From assembly GCA_910578115.1 (NCBI GenBank), contig CAJTPO010000044.1, positions 1-39,679 on the forward strand: a stretch of 39,679 nt of DNA, in the 5' to 3' direction. Positions 15,746 to 23,639 of the stretch are shown one piece after another. Both the position numbers and the translations under genes were made by a program. Below the pieces are notes generated by a model, which did no database searches, was not told where the DNA came from, and saw only the letters and a program-made list of their open reading frames with translations. Source of the stretch: an uncultured Lachnospiraceae bacterium (GTDB lineage Bacteria > Bacillota > Clostridia > Lachnospirales > Lachnospiraceae). The stretch's first letter is position 1. Every line of letters starts with the position of its first letter.

Positions 15746-16288
15746 ATGTCACGTATAGGAAGAATGCCAATCGCGATTCCCGCAGGCGTAACTGTGGAGG
15801 TTGCAGAAAATAATAAAGTGACTGTAAAAGGTCCTAAGGGAACACTTGAGAGAGTGCTTCCGTCAGAGATGGAGATTAAAGTTGAAGGCGATCAGGTAGT
15901 AGTATCCAGACCTAATGATCTGAAGAAGATGAGATCTTTCCACGGTCTGACCAGAACACTGATCAACAATATGGTGGTGGGTGTTACGTCCGGTTATGAG
16001 AAGAAGCTGGAAGTAAACGGTGTTGGTTACAGGGCATCCAAGTCCGGCAAGGTTCTGACACTGAACCTTGGATATTCTCATCCGGTTGAGATGACGGATC
16101 CCGAGGGGATCGAGACTGTCATGGAAGGACAGAACGTGATCATCGTTAAAGGTATTGATAAAGAAAAAGTTGGTCAATTTGCGGCTGAAATCAGAGATAA
16201 GAGAAGACCGGAGCCTTATAAAGGTAAGGGTATTAAGTATGCTGATGAGACAATTAGACGTAAAGTTGGTAAGACTGGTAAGAAATAA
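15746..16288 (+). CDS. rplF: Ribosomal protein L6
   Basis: A 180-residue protein near the GTPase centre with two repeated domains. MSRIGRMPIAIPAGVTVEV opens domain 1, and KRRPEPYKGKGIKYADETIR is the C-terminal signature. AGGAGGTA precedes the ATG. Confidence 0.97.
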   Translation: MSRIGRMPIAIPAGVTVEVAENNKVTVKGPKGTLERVLPSEMEIKVEGDQVVVSRPNDLKKMRSFHGLTRTLINNMVVGVTSGYEKKLEVNGVGYRASKSGKVLTLNLGYSHPVEMTDPEGIETVMEGQNVIIVKGIDKEKVGQFAAEIRDKRRPEPYKGKGIKYADETIRRKVGKTGKK

Positions 16289-16309
16289 TCGAAAGGAGCA
16301 TGGGTAAAA

Positions 16310-16678
16310 ATGGTTAAGAAAGAATCAAGACAAAAAGTTCGTGTAAAAAAACACAACAGAGTGCGTAACCGTTTCAGCGGCACGGCCGAGAGACCTCGCC
16401 TTTCTGTGTTTAGAAGCAACAATCATATGTATGCTCAGATTATTGACGATACAGTTGGAAATACTTTAGTTGCAGCTTCTACTCTTGAGAAAGATGTAAA
16501 AGCGGAACTGGAAAAGACCAATAACGTTGATGCAGCGGCATATTTAGGAACAGTAATCGCTAAGAGAGCAATTGAAAAAGGCATTAAGATGGTTGTCTTT
16601 GACAGAGGCGGCTTTATATACCAGGGTAAGATTGCAGCATTAGCTGACGCGGCCAGAGAAGCTGGCTTAGAATTCTAG
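16310..16678 (+). CDS. rplR: Ribosomal protein L18
   Basis: A 122-residue 5S rRNA-binding protein. GTAERPRLSVFRSNNHMYAQ, then VVFDRGGFIYQGKIAALADA and AREAGLEF at the C-terminus are typical. GAAAGGAG lies upstream. Confidence 0.97.
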   Translation: MVKKESRQKVRVKKHNRVRNRFSGTAERPRLSVFRSNNHMYAQIIDDTVGNTLVAASTLEKDVKAELEKTNNVDAAAYLGTVIAKRAIEKGIKMVVFDRGGFIYQGKIAALADAAREAGLEF

Positions 16679-16697
16679 GAAGGGAGAGGGAAATCAC

Positions 16698-17207
16698 ATG
16701 AGACGTACAATCATTGATGTAAGTCAGTTGGAATTGACTGAAAAAGTAGTAACGATCAAGCGTGTTACTAAGGTTGTTAAAGGTGGTCGTAACATGCGTT
16801 TTACGGCACTGGTAGTAGTCGGTGACGGCAACGGCCATGTTGGTGCGGGCTTAGGTAAGGCAACTGAAATCCCTGAGGCAATTCGTAAAGGTAAGGAAGA
16901 TGCGATCAAGAACCTGGTTCCCGTTGCATTGGATGAGAAGAACAGTATCACACATGATTTCATCGGGAAATTCGGTTCCGCTTCTGTTCTTTTGAAGAGA
17001 GCTCCGGAAGGTACCGGTATCATCGCAGGAGGTCCTGCACGTATCGTATGTGAACTTGCAGGGATCAAGAATATCCGTACGAAGTCTTTAGGCTCCAACA
17101 ATAAGCAGAACGTTGTACTTGCTACAATCGCAGGTTTAAGCCAGTTGAAGACTCCTGAAGAAGTAGCTAAGAACCGTGGCAAGGCTGTGGATGAAGTCCG
17201 CGCCTGA
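16698..17207 (+). CDS. rpsE: Ribosomal protein S5
   Basis: A 169-residue 30S accuracy protein at the mRNA entry site. The double-stranded RNA-binding part contains VTKVVKGGRNMRFTALVVVG, and the C-terminal domain contains SVLLKRAPEGTGIIAGGPAR. Full length for the family. GGAAGGGAGAGG precedes the ATG. Confidence 0.97.
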   Translation: MRRTIIDVSQLELTEKVVTIKRVTKVVKGGRNMRFTALVVVGDGNGHVGAGLGKATEIPEAIRKGKEDAIKNLVPVALDEKNSITHDFIGKFGSASVLLKRAPEGTGIIAGGPARIVCELAGIKNIRTKSLGSNNKQNVVLATIAGLSQLKTPEEVAKNRGKAVDEVRA

Positions 17208-17247
17208 GCTGCTGGAAGTTTTTTAGAAGATTTAGGAGGAAAAAGAG

Positions 17248-17448
17248 ATGGCAGAAAAGAAGGTAACAGATAAGAAATTAAAAATTACTTTGGTGAAATC
17301 TACCATTGGCCAGGTACCCAAGAGCAGAGCGACAATCGAAGCTATGGGACTCCGCAAACTCAATCAGACAGTGGAACTGCCGGATAATGCGTCAACCAGA
17401 GGCCAGATCCAGAGAGTAAGACATATGGTAAAAGTAGAAGAAGTATAA
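17248..17448 (+). CDS. rpmD: Ribosomal protein L30
   Basis: A 66-residue 50S protein. KLKITLVKSTIGQVPKSRAT and the following LRKLNQTVELPDNASTRGQI match the short bacterial L30. It lies 40 bp after rpsE behind TAGGAGG and 17 bp before rplO. Confidence 0.96.
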   Translation: MAEKKVTDKKLKITLVKSTIGQVPKSRATIEAMGLRKLNQTVELPDNASTRGQIQRVRHMVKVEEV

Positions 17449-17465
17449 ATAAAGGAGGTGTCAGA

Positions 17466-17906
17466 ATGGAATTATCAAATTTAAGACCCGCTGCCGGGTC
17501 AGTGCATAGTGATAATTTTAGAAGAGGCCGTGGACATGGCTCAGGCAATGGAAAGACTGCCGGCAAGGGACACAAAGGCCAGAAGGCCCGTTCCGGAGCA
17601 CCGAGAGCAGGCTTCGAAGGTGGACAGATGCCATTATACAGACGTCTTCCCAAGAGAGGATTTAAATGCAGAAATTCTAAGGAGATCGTGGCAATCAATT
17701 TAGGCGCACTGGAAGTATTTGACAATGGCGCTACCGTCGATGTCGATGCGTTGATCGAGAAGGGAATCGTTAAGCATCCGCGTGATGGCGTTAAGATTCT
17801 TGGAAACGGAGAACTTACCAAGAAGCTCGATGTGAAGGCAGGTGCCTTCAGTGCATCCGCTAAAGAAAAGATCGAGGCACTTGGTGGAACAGCAGAGGTG
17901 ATTTAA
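17466..17906 (+). CDS. rplO: Ribosomal protein L15
   Basis: A 146-residue late-assembly protein. The glycine/arginine-rich N-terminus (RRGRGHGSGNGKTAGKGHKG) and FEGGQMPLYRRLPKRGF are diagnostic. AAAGGAGG precedes the ATG. It shares one base with secY. Confidence 0.97.
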   Translation: MELSNLRPAAGSVHSDNFRRGRGHGSGNGKTAGKGHKGQKARSGAPRAGFEGGQMPLYRRLPKRGFKCRNSKEIVAINLGALEVFDNGATVDVDALIEKGIVKHPRDGVKILGNGELTKKLDVKAGAFSASAKEKIEALGGTAEVI

Positions 17907-19225
17907 TGTTAACAACCTTAAAGAATGCGTTTAAAATCAAGGAGATCAGAAAGAAGCTTTTGTTTACGTTTCTGATGTTAGTTGTGATCCGCTTAGGATC
18001 ACAGCTGCCGGTTCCCGGCATTAACACGGGCTTTTTTGCGAACTGGTTTGAACAGCAGACGTCGGCAGGTGATGCTTTCAATTTCCTTGATGCTTTTACT
18101 GGTGGTTCGTTCCTGCGTATGTCTATTCTGGCATTGAGCATTACACCGTATATTACATCTTCGATCATTATGCAGCTTATGACCATCGCCATCCCCAAAT
18201 TGGAGGAGATGCAGCGAGACGGCGCTGACGGAAGGAAGAAGATTGCGTCCATCACGAGATATGTTACAGTGGTTCTTGCCCTGATTGAGTCCAGCGCTAT
18301 GGCCATCGGGTTTGGCCGGCAGGGACTGTTACAGACATACAATGCATTTAACGTTATTACAGTAATTGTGGCTTTGACAGCAGGAAGTGCGTTCTTGATG
18401 TGGATCGGAGAGCGGATCACGGAAAATGGTGTTGGCAATGGTATTTCCATCGTGTTGACAATCAATATTCTGTCGACAGTTCCGCAGGATATTACACAGC
18501 TTTTTCAGCAGTTTGTCATTGGCAGATCGGTTGCCAAGGGTGCAGTAGCGGCGATCATCATCATTGCTGTTATTCTGTTGATGGTAATTATGGTTATTGT
18601 TTTGAATGACGGTGTGCGCAGGATTCCTGTTCAGTACGCTAAGAAGGTACAGGGCAGAAAGATGGTCGGCGGGCAGACGACGAACCTTCCGCTTAAGGTA
18701 AATACGGCGGGAGTTATCCCGGTAATTTTTGCATCATCACTGATGCAGATACCGAGTATTGCCAGCTCTTTGTTCAACATCGATGGTTCAGGTGTATGGG
18801 GCCATATCATGATGGGAATGAATTCCAATTATTGGTGTAACCCGGAACGTCCGGTTTATTCCATTGGTCTGGTTGTATATATTGCGATGGTTATTCTGTT
18901 TGCATATTTCTATACATCCATCACCTTCAATCCGATAGAGATTGCAGAGAATATGAAGAAACAGGGTGGTTTTATACCGGGTATCAGACCGGGCAAACCT
19001 ACCAGTGAATATCTTACGAAAGTGCTCAACAATATTGTCTTCATTGGTGCAGTCGGACTTACGATCGTATGTGTTGTACCGTATTTCTTCAATGGTATTT
19101 TTGGTGCAAGCGTATCATTCAGTGGAACAAGCCTGATCATTATTGTCAGTGTGGTTCTTGAGACGATCAAGCAGATTGAGTCTCAGATGCTGGTTCGTAA
19201 TTATAAAGGATTCTTGAACGACTAA
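17906..19225 (+). CDS. secY: Sec translocon channel subunit SecY
   Basis: A 439-residue membrane protein with ten predicted transmembrane segments, forming the protein-conducting channel with SecE. RLGSQLPVPGINTGFF near the start, FLRMSILALSITPYITSSII in TM2 and the cytosolic loop with KKQGGFIPGIRPGKPT are family signatures. It overlaps rplO by one base, so expression is probably coupled. A terminator-like hairpin follows it. Confidence 0.97.
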   Translation: MLTTLKNAFKIKEIRKKLLFTFLMLVVIRLGSQLPVPGINTGFFANWFEQQTSAGDAFNFLDAFTGGSFLRMSILALSITPYITSSIIMQLMTIAIPKLEEMQRDGADGRKKIASITRYVTVVLALIESSAMAIGFGRQGLLQTYNAFNVITVIVALTAGSAFLMWIGERITENGVGNGISIVLTINILSTVPQDITQLFQQFVIGRSVAKGAVAAIIIIAVILLMVIMVIVLNDGVRRIPVQYAKKVQGRKMVGGQTTNLPLKVNTAGVIPVIFASSLMQIPSIASSLFNIDGSGVWGHIMMGMNSNYWCNPERPVYSIGLVVYIAMVILFAYFYTSITFNPIEIAENMKKQGGFIPGIRPGKPTSEYLTKVLNNIVFIGAVGLTIVCVVPYFFNGIFGASVSFSGTSLIIIVSVVLETIKQIESQMLVRNYKGFLND

Positions 19226-19282
19226 TGAATATAAATATGTAAGAACAATTTGTATCGAGAAAGATATGCGATGCAGGGGTGG

Positions 19283-19318
19283 AAGGGACGAGCAGTGTGA
19301 CTGATACGTCCCTTTCTT
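19283..19318 (+). terminator. Terminator-like hairpin between secY and adk
   Basis: AAGGGACG (19283-19290) pairs with CGTCCCTT (19307-19314) followed by TCTTAA. The T-run is short, so partial termination or attenuation is more likely than a full stop. Confidence 0.5.
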
Positions 19319-19341
19319 AAAAGATGTGAAGAGGAGTAAGT

Positions 19342-19998
19342 ATGAAAATTATTATGTTAGGTGCTCCCGGGGCAGGCAAGGGAACGCAGGCTAAAATGAT
19401 CGCGGATAAATATAGTATACCGCATATTTCGACAGGAGATATTTTCAGGGCCAATATTAAGAACGGGACAGCGCTTGGTATGGAAGCAAAAGGATATATG
19501 GATCAGGGATTGCTCGTGCCGGATGAACTGACGGTAAAGATTCTTTTGGACAGGGTGGCGCAGGAAGACTGCAGTAACGGTTATGTGCTGGACGGTTTTC
19601 CGAGAAATATCCCGCAGGCTGAGGTACTGGACCGGGAGCTTGCAAAATTGAATGACGGGATCGATCATGCAATCGATGTGGATGTGCCGGATGAGAACAT
19701 CATCAGAAGAATGGGCGGCAGGCGTGCCTGTGTTTCCTGTGGGGCGACTTACCATATTGAGTATATCAGGCCAAAAACAGAAGGAATCTGCGATGTGTGC
19801 GGGAAAGAGTTGGTTCTGCGGGAAGATGACAGACCGGAGACAGTTGGTAAACGTCTGGATGTCTATCATGAGCAGACACAGCCACTGATTGATTTTTACA
19901 ATAAGAAAGGTATCCTTAAGACTGTGGATGGCACGAGGCAGATGCAGGAGGTGTTTCATGATATCGTGGAAATCTTGAGCGGTTCGAAACAGATCTGA
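19342..19998 (+). CDS. adk: Adenylate kinase, zinc-lid type
   Basis: A 218-residue cytosolic enzyme interconverting ATP, AMP and ADP. The P-loop is GAPGAGKGT near residue 7, and DGFPRNIPQAE is the NMP-kinase signature. The lid has two cysteine pairs (CVSCG and CDVCG), the structural zinc site typical of Gram-positive enzymes. GAAGAGGAG precedes the ATG. Confidence 0.97.
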   Translation: MKIIMLGAPGAGKGTQAKMIADKYSIPHISTGDIFRANIKNGTALGMEAKGYMDQGLLVPDELTVKILLDRVAQEDCSNGYVLDGFPRNIPQAEVLDRELAKLNDGIDHAIDVDVPDENIIRRMGGRRACVSCGATYHIEYIRPKTEGICDVCGKELVLREDDRPETVGKRLDVYHEQTQPLIDFYNKKGILKTVDGTRQMQEVFHDIVEILSGSKQI

Positions 19999-20036
19999 GA
20001 AAATGATATTGAGGAAGTTATCATGGAGAAGAGAAG

Positions 20037-20789
20037 ATGGCTGTAACAATAAAGTCTCCGAGAGAAATAGCATGTATGCGGGAAGCGGGCAGACTGCTGG
20101 CGGAAGTACATGAGGAACTTGGCAAAATGATCCGGCCAGGTATATCTACGAAAGAGATTGACAGGATGTGTGAGAAGTTGATCAGAGAGAGAGGATGCAC
20201 ACCAAACTTTCTTCATTATCAGGGCTATCCGGCGTCTGTATGTGTTTCCGTAAATGAGGAGGTAGTGCATGGGATTCCCAGGGATTCTCATATGATACGG
20301 GAAGGTGACATTGTCAGTCTGGATACCGGTTTGATCTATAAGGGATATCATTCTGATGCGGCGAGAACGCATGCGGTGGGTCAGGTCAGTGCAGAAGTGC
20401 AGAGATTGATGGACGTGACGAGGCAGAGCTTTTTTGAAGGCATTAAGATGGCCAGGGCAGGAAACCGTCTTTTTGACATTTCCAATGCGATCGATGCTTA
20501 TGTCACTTCTTTCGGATACGGGATTGTCAGAGCGCTGGTAGGACATGGCATCGGCACGAGGCTGCATGAAGATCCGCAGATACCGAACTTCGCACAGAGA
20601 AGAAGAGGCATGAAACTGCGGCCGGGTATGACACTGGCAATTGAACCGATGGTCAATATGGGCACAGCGGAGGTCAAATGGCTGGAAGATGGCTGGACGG
20701 TTATTTCCCTTGATCATTCCCTTTCGGCGCATTATGAGAATACTGTGCTGATTACGGACGGAGAGCCGGAAATACTGACGCTGGCTTAA
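20037..20789 (+). CDS. map: Methionine aminopeptidase, type I
   Basis: A 250-residue metalloenzyme removing initiator methionine. The metal ligands are visible in order: Asp in SLDTGLIYKGYHSDAART (two), His in GHGIGTRLHED, Glu in AIEPMVNMG, and Glu in HYENTVLIT. Its position after adk in the spc operon is the standard arrangement. The ATG at 20037 follows GGAGAAGAGAAG; the upstream ATG at 20023 is out of frame. Confidence 0.96.
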   Translation: MAVTIKSPREIACMREAGRLLAEVHEELGKMIRPGISTKEIDRMCEKLIRERGCTPNFLHYQGYPASVCVSVNEEVVHGIPRDSHMIREGDIVSLDTGLIYKGYHSDAARTHAVGQVSAEVQRLMDVTRQSFFEGIKMARAGNRLFDISNAIDAYVTSFGYGIVRALVGHGIGTRLHEDPQIPNFAQRRRGMKLRPGMTLAIEPMVNMGTAEVKWLEDGWTVISLDHSLSAHYENTVLITDGEPEILTLA

Positions 20790-20807
20790 GTGGTAAGGAG
20801 TAAGATA

Positions 20808-21068
20808 ATGGAGACTGCCATGACAGGAATGCTTGCTGTATCTAAAGCAGGGCATGACAAAAGAAAGTTGTATGTCATAACAGGGGAAGACAGTGAATAT
20901 GTATATTTAGCTGATGGCAGGAAAAGAACTGCTGCAGCGCCCAAGAAGAAGAACAAAAAGCATATTCAGATCATCAGGAGGATGAAGATGGAAAAGCCAA
21001 ATGATGATTACAGCGATCTGGAAATCAAGAGAACAATTAAAATGTATCAGGAGGAAGCAAATGTCTAA
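20808..21068 (+). CDS. Small KOW-domain RNA-binding protein (L14e-like)
   Basis: An 86-residue basic protein. LAVSKAGHDKRKLYVITGED near the N-terminus is a KOW-like segment, followed by a lysine-rich stretch (APKKKNKKHIQIIRRMK). Genes of this kind between map and infA are common in Clostridia and are annotated as KOW-domain or L14e-like proteins; their role on the ribosome is not established. The ATG at 20808 is chosen over the GTG at 20790 because AAGGAG lies seven bases before it. The 3' end overlaps infA by eight bases. Confidence 0.8.
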   Translation: METAMTGMLAVSKAGHDKRKLYVITGEDSEYVYLADGRKRTAAAPKKKNKKHIQIIRRMKMEKPNDDYSDLEIKRTIKMYQEEANV

Positions 21069-21279
21069 GGCTGATGTAATTGAAATCGAAGGAACAGTGA
21101 TTGAAAAGTTACCCAATACGATGTTTCAGGTTGAGTTAGAGAACGGTCATGTCGTGTTGGCACATATAAGCGGTAAGCTTCGTCAGAATTTTATCCGAAT
21201 TCTGCCGGGGGACCGCGTAACTTTAGAATTATCACCGTATGATCTTTCAAAGGGAAGAATTATCTGGCGTGACAAGTAA
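21061..21279 (+). CDS. infA: Translation initiation factor IF-1
   Basis: A 72-residue S1/OB-fold protein binding the 30S A site. It reads MSKADVIEIEGTVIEKLPN and ends SKGRIIWRDK, exactly the family length. The start at 21061 has AGGAGG inside the end of the KOW gene, and an earlier in-frame ATG at 21001 would add 20 foreign residues. Confidence 0.97.
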   Translation: MSKADVIEIEGTVIEKLPNTMFQVELENGHVVLAHISGKLRQNFIRILPGDRVTLELSPYDLSKGRIIWRDK

Positions 21280-21381
21280 TGAAGCATAACGGTTCGCGCT
21301 GAGTGTCTTGGGCGCGGGAAACCATGCATGGCCTGCAAACAGTTTTACAGCTGAACTGTTAGAAAGAAGTTGTAATTAGTC

Positions 21382-21410
21382 TTGCCAAATAAAGGATTTG
21401 GTGATATAAT
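21382..21410 (+). promoter_or_regulatory. Sigma-A promoter of the rpmJ-rpsM-rpoA-rplQ section
   Basis: TTGCCA (21382-21387) and a perfect TATAAT (21405-21410) are 17 bp apart, 34 bp before rpmJ. It would start a separate alpha-operon transcript independent of the S10/spc promoter. Confidence 0.8.
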
Positions 21411-21443
21411 ATGAAACGGTCTTTTTTGAAAGGAGGGTTTGAG

Positions 21444-21557
21444 ATGAAAGTTAGATCATCAGTAAAACCGATTTGCGAAAAATGCAAGATCATTAAAAGA
21501 AAAGGAAAGATCAGAGTGATCTGTGAAAATCCGAAACACAAACAGGTACAAGGTTAA
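21444..21557 (+). CDS. rpmJ: Ribosomal protein L36, zinc-binding type
   Basis: A 37-residue protein, MKVRSSVKPICEKCKIIKRK at the start and CENPKHKQVQG at the end. C11, C14 and C27 with H32 form the zinc ribbon. AAAGGAGGG precedes the ATG at 21444. Confidence 0.96.
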   Translation: MKVRSSVKPICEKCKIIKRKGKIRVICENPKHKQVQG

Positions 21558-21794
21558 TCCCGAATATTCCAGGTTTTAGACGGGGTTCTTTTAGAGGAGT
21601 TTCAAAGATAATTTCGAAGAAATTTTCGTATTATGAGCGGCTGCAGATATCGTTTTCGTATCCTGTATACAATGATATATTCAGGAAGCGTCGTGAATTT
21701 CCGGACGTTTATTATAGAGAGCGGTACTGATTATAATATAGATGAAAGAGCCTATCGGAGATTACTTTTTGATACCAACAATTGTGTTTGGATA

Positions 21795-21836
21795 GATCGG
21801 AGCACCTGATCCGATTGGGTAGAACCTACCCCAATC
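21795..21836 (+). promoter_or_regulatory. Mutually exclusive hairpins in the rpsM leader, candidate S4-responsive element
   Basis: The 385-bp gap between rpmJ and rpsM encodes nothing visible but contains two hairpins that share bases. ATCGGA (21796-21801) can pair with TCCGAT (21810-21815), or GATTGGGTAG (21813-21822) can pair with CTACCCCAATC (21826-21836). The alpha operon is controlled by S4 in enterobacteria, and rpsD is downstream here, so S4 is the obvious candidate ligand. This is inference from position. Confidence 0.45.
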
Positions 21837-21942
21837 AATTAGTAAAAGCGAATTTATCCGGTTGTGGATAAGATCGTTTGCAAGATTATGAGTATTCTGC
21901 AGGAAATCGTATGCAGGCTCAAAGAAAATGGAGGAAACATAA

Positions 21943-22311
21943 ATGGCTCGTATTGCAGGTGTTGACTTACCCAGAGAGAAACGTGTGGAGATTGGCTTGA
22001 CTTATATCTATGGTATTGGCAGAGTAAGCGCCAACAAGATTCTGGAGGCAGCTAATGTAAATCCGGATACCCGCGTCAGAGAATTGACTGATGATGAGGT
22101 AAAGAGACTTGCCGAAGTGATCGACAGGGATTATATGGTGGAAGGTGATCTGAGAAGAGAGATCGCTCTTAACATCAAGCGTCTTCAGGAAATTGGATGC
22201 TATAGAGGTATCCGTCACAGGAAAGGACTTCCGGTTCGCGGACAGAAGACCAAAACAAATGCGAGAACAAGAAAAGGTCCTAAGAGAACGGTGGCAAACA
22301 AGAAGAAATAA
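21943..22311 (+). CDS. rpsM: Ribosomal protein S13
   Basis: A 122-residue 30S head protein contacting P-site tRNA and L5. MARIAGVDLPREKRVEIGLT and CYRGIRHRKGLPVRGQKTKT are diagnostic, and the basic tail (RKGPKRTVANKKK) is complete. GGAGG precedes the ATG. The long leader is described separately. Confidence 0.97.
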   Translation: MARIAGVDLPREKRVEIGLTYIYGIGRVSANKILEAANVNPDTRVRELTDDEVKRLAEVIDRDYMVEGDLRREIALNIKRLQEIGCYRGIRHRKGLPVRGQKTKTNARTRKGPKRTVANKKK

Positions 22312-22417
22312 AGTGACTTTGAGATCAAAGATCATGAAATTGGAAGTATGCGCATGGTTCATATTTCCAGGTGGTATAACACTTGATGTAGAAAGAGAGA
22401 AAGTAGGTTAGTTTATT

Positions 22418-22813
22418 ATGGCTAAAAAAGTTACCAAGAAAGTGACAAAAAAGCGTGTAAAGAAAAACGTTGAACGTGGACAGGCACATATCCAGTCTTC
22501 CTTTAACAATACGATCGTTACTCTGACGGATACAGAGGGTAACGCATTAAGCTGGGCAAGTGCAGGTGGTCTTGGTTTTAGAGGTTCAAGGAAATCTACT
22601 CCCTATGCAGCGCAGATGGCTGCAGAGACAGCAGCAAAGGCTGCTTTGATCCACGGCTTAAAGACTGTGGATGTTATGGTGAAAGGTCCTGGTTCAGGAC
22701 GTGAAGCAGCGATCCGTGCACTGCAGGCATGTGGTTTGGAAGTGACAAGTATCCGTGATGTGACACCTGTGCCTCATAATGGATGCCGCCCGCCGAAGCG
22801 CCGCCGTGTATAG
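22418..22813 (+). CDS. rpsK: Ribosomal protein S11
   Basis: A 131-residue platform protein next to the E-site mRNA. AHIQSSFNNTIVTLTDTEGN, VKGPGSGREAAIRAL and the C-terminal PVPHNGCRPPKRRRV are unmistakable. The N-terminus is extremely lysine-rich. A gap of 106 bp after rpsM holds no feature I can support. Confidence 0.97.
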   Translation: MAKKVTKKVTKKRVKKNVERGQAHIQSSFNNTIVTLTDTEGNALSWASAGGLGFRGSRKSTPYAAQMAAETAAKAALIHGLKTVDVMVKGPGSGREAAIRALQACGLEVTSIRDVTPVPHNGCRPPKRRRV

Positions 22814-22862
22814 TGCGAAGCGATAATGTTTGAAAAGTATAGTGAAGATTTGGAAGAAGGTG

Positions 22863-22900
22863 CTGTATTCTGGGTACAATCTGTACGAGGCAGAATACAG
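22863..22900 (+). promoter_or_regulatory. Hairpin between rpsK and rpsD
   Basis: CTGTATTCTG (22863-22872) pairs perfectly with CAGAATACAG (22891-22900), with GTAC/GTAC stacked inside. There is no T-run. It sits 38 bp before rpsD, whose product is a known leader-binding repressor in other bacteria, so a role in S4 control is possible. Confidence 0.55.
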
Positions 22901-22938
22901 ACACTGTAAACAAAATTAAATGAGAGGAGCCGAAGACA

Positions 22939-23532
22939 ATGGCAGTAAACAGAGTTCCTGTATTGAAAAGATGCAGATCCCTTGATTTAGATCCTGTTTT
23001 TTTAGGATATGACAAGAAGTCCAACAGAACATCAGCGAGAGCAGGTAAGAAGATCAGTGAGTATGGTCTGCAGTTGAGAGAGAAACAGAAAGCAAAATTT
23101 ATCTATGGTGTACTGGAGAAGCCTTTCAGAAATTATTATAAGAAGGCTGAGAGAATGAAGGGAATGACCGGTGAGAATCTTATGGTCATGCTCGAGAGCA
23201 GACTGGACAGCATCGTGTTCAGAATGGGGTTTGCAAGAACAAGAAGAGAGGCAAGACAGATCGTTGGTCACAAGCATTTTCTGGTAAATGGCAAGCCGGT
23301 ACGTATTCCGTCTTATCTGGTTAAAGCAGGCGATGTGATCGAGGTAAGAGAGAAATCCAGATCTCTGCAGAGATATAAAGATATCCTGGAGGTGACAGGA
23401 GGAAGACTTGTTCCGGAATGGATCGAGGTGGATCAGGAAGCATTCAAGGGAACGGTAAAATACCTTCCGACAAGAGAGATGATTGACGTTCCGGTTAATG
23501 AGATGCTTATTGTCGAGTTGTATTCCAAATAA
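22939..23532 (+). CDS. rpsD: Ribosomal protein S4, zinc-less form
   Basis: A 197-residue 16S-binding assembly initiator. The S4 RNA-binding domain is at about residues 88-150 (LESRLDSIVFRMGFARTRRE, HKHFLVNGKPVRIPSYLVKA). The N-terminus MAVNRVPVLKRCRSLDLDP keeps a single cysteine (C12), so the four-cysteine zinc site found in many S4 proteins is lost. GAGAGGAG precedes the ATG. Confidence 0.97.
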   Translation: MAVNRVPVLKRCRSLDLDPVFLGYDKKSNRTSARAGKKISEYGLQLREKQKAKFIYGVLEKPFRNYYKKAERMKGMTGENLMVMLESRLDSIVFRMGFARTRREARQIVGHKHFLVNGKPVRIPSYLVKAGDVIEVREKSRSLQRYKDILEVTGGRLVPEWIEVDQEAFKGTVKYLPTREMIDVPVNEMLIVELYSK

Positions 23533-23536
23533 TCAT

Positions 23537-23588
23537 CCATCATGCTCAGCCTGCCGCATGGCGGGCTGCATGGCCATCCATGTTATGA
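23537..23588 (+). repeat. Dispersed intergenic repeat, copy A (rpsD-rpoA gap)
   Basis: A 52-bp sequence with a strong internal hairpin (CAGCCTGCC with GGCGGGCTG) resembles one at 32127-32166. Shared words include CCATCATGC, CCTGCCGC, GGCCATCC and TATGAA. This copy has 12 extra bases bracketed by ATGG direct repeats. A second hairpin (TTATGAA with TTTCATAA) follows before the rpoA start. Confidence 0.6.
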
Positions 23589-23639
23589 AGGTCTTTGGCT
23601 TTCATAACAATAGCATTGTTCGCAAAGGAGGGTATTTGC

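Noticed and set aside
21709..21737. TATAAT at 21732 as an extra promoter for rpsM
   Set aside because: No acceptable -35 lies 16-18 bp upstream; the region is AT-rich and a strong promoter already exists before rpmJ.
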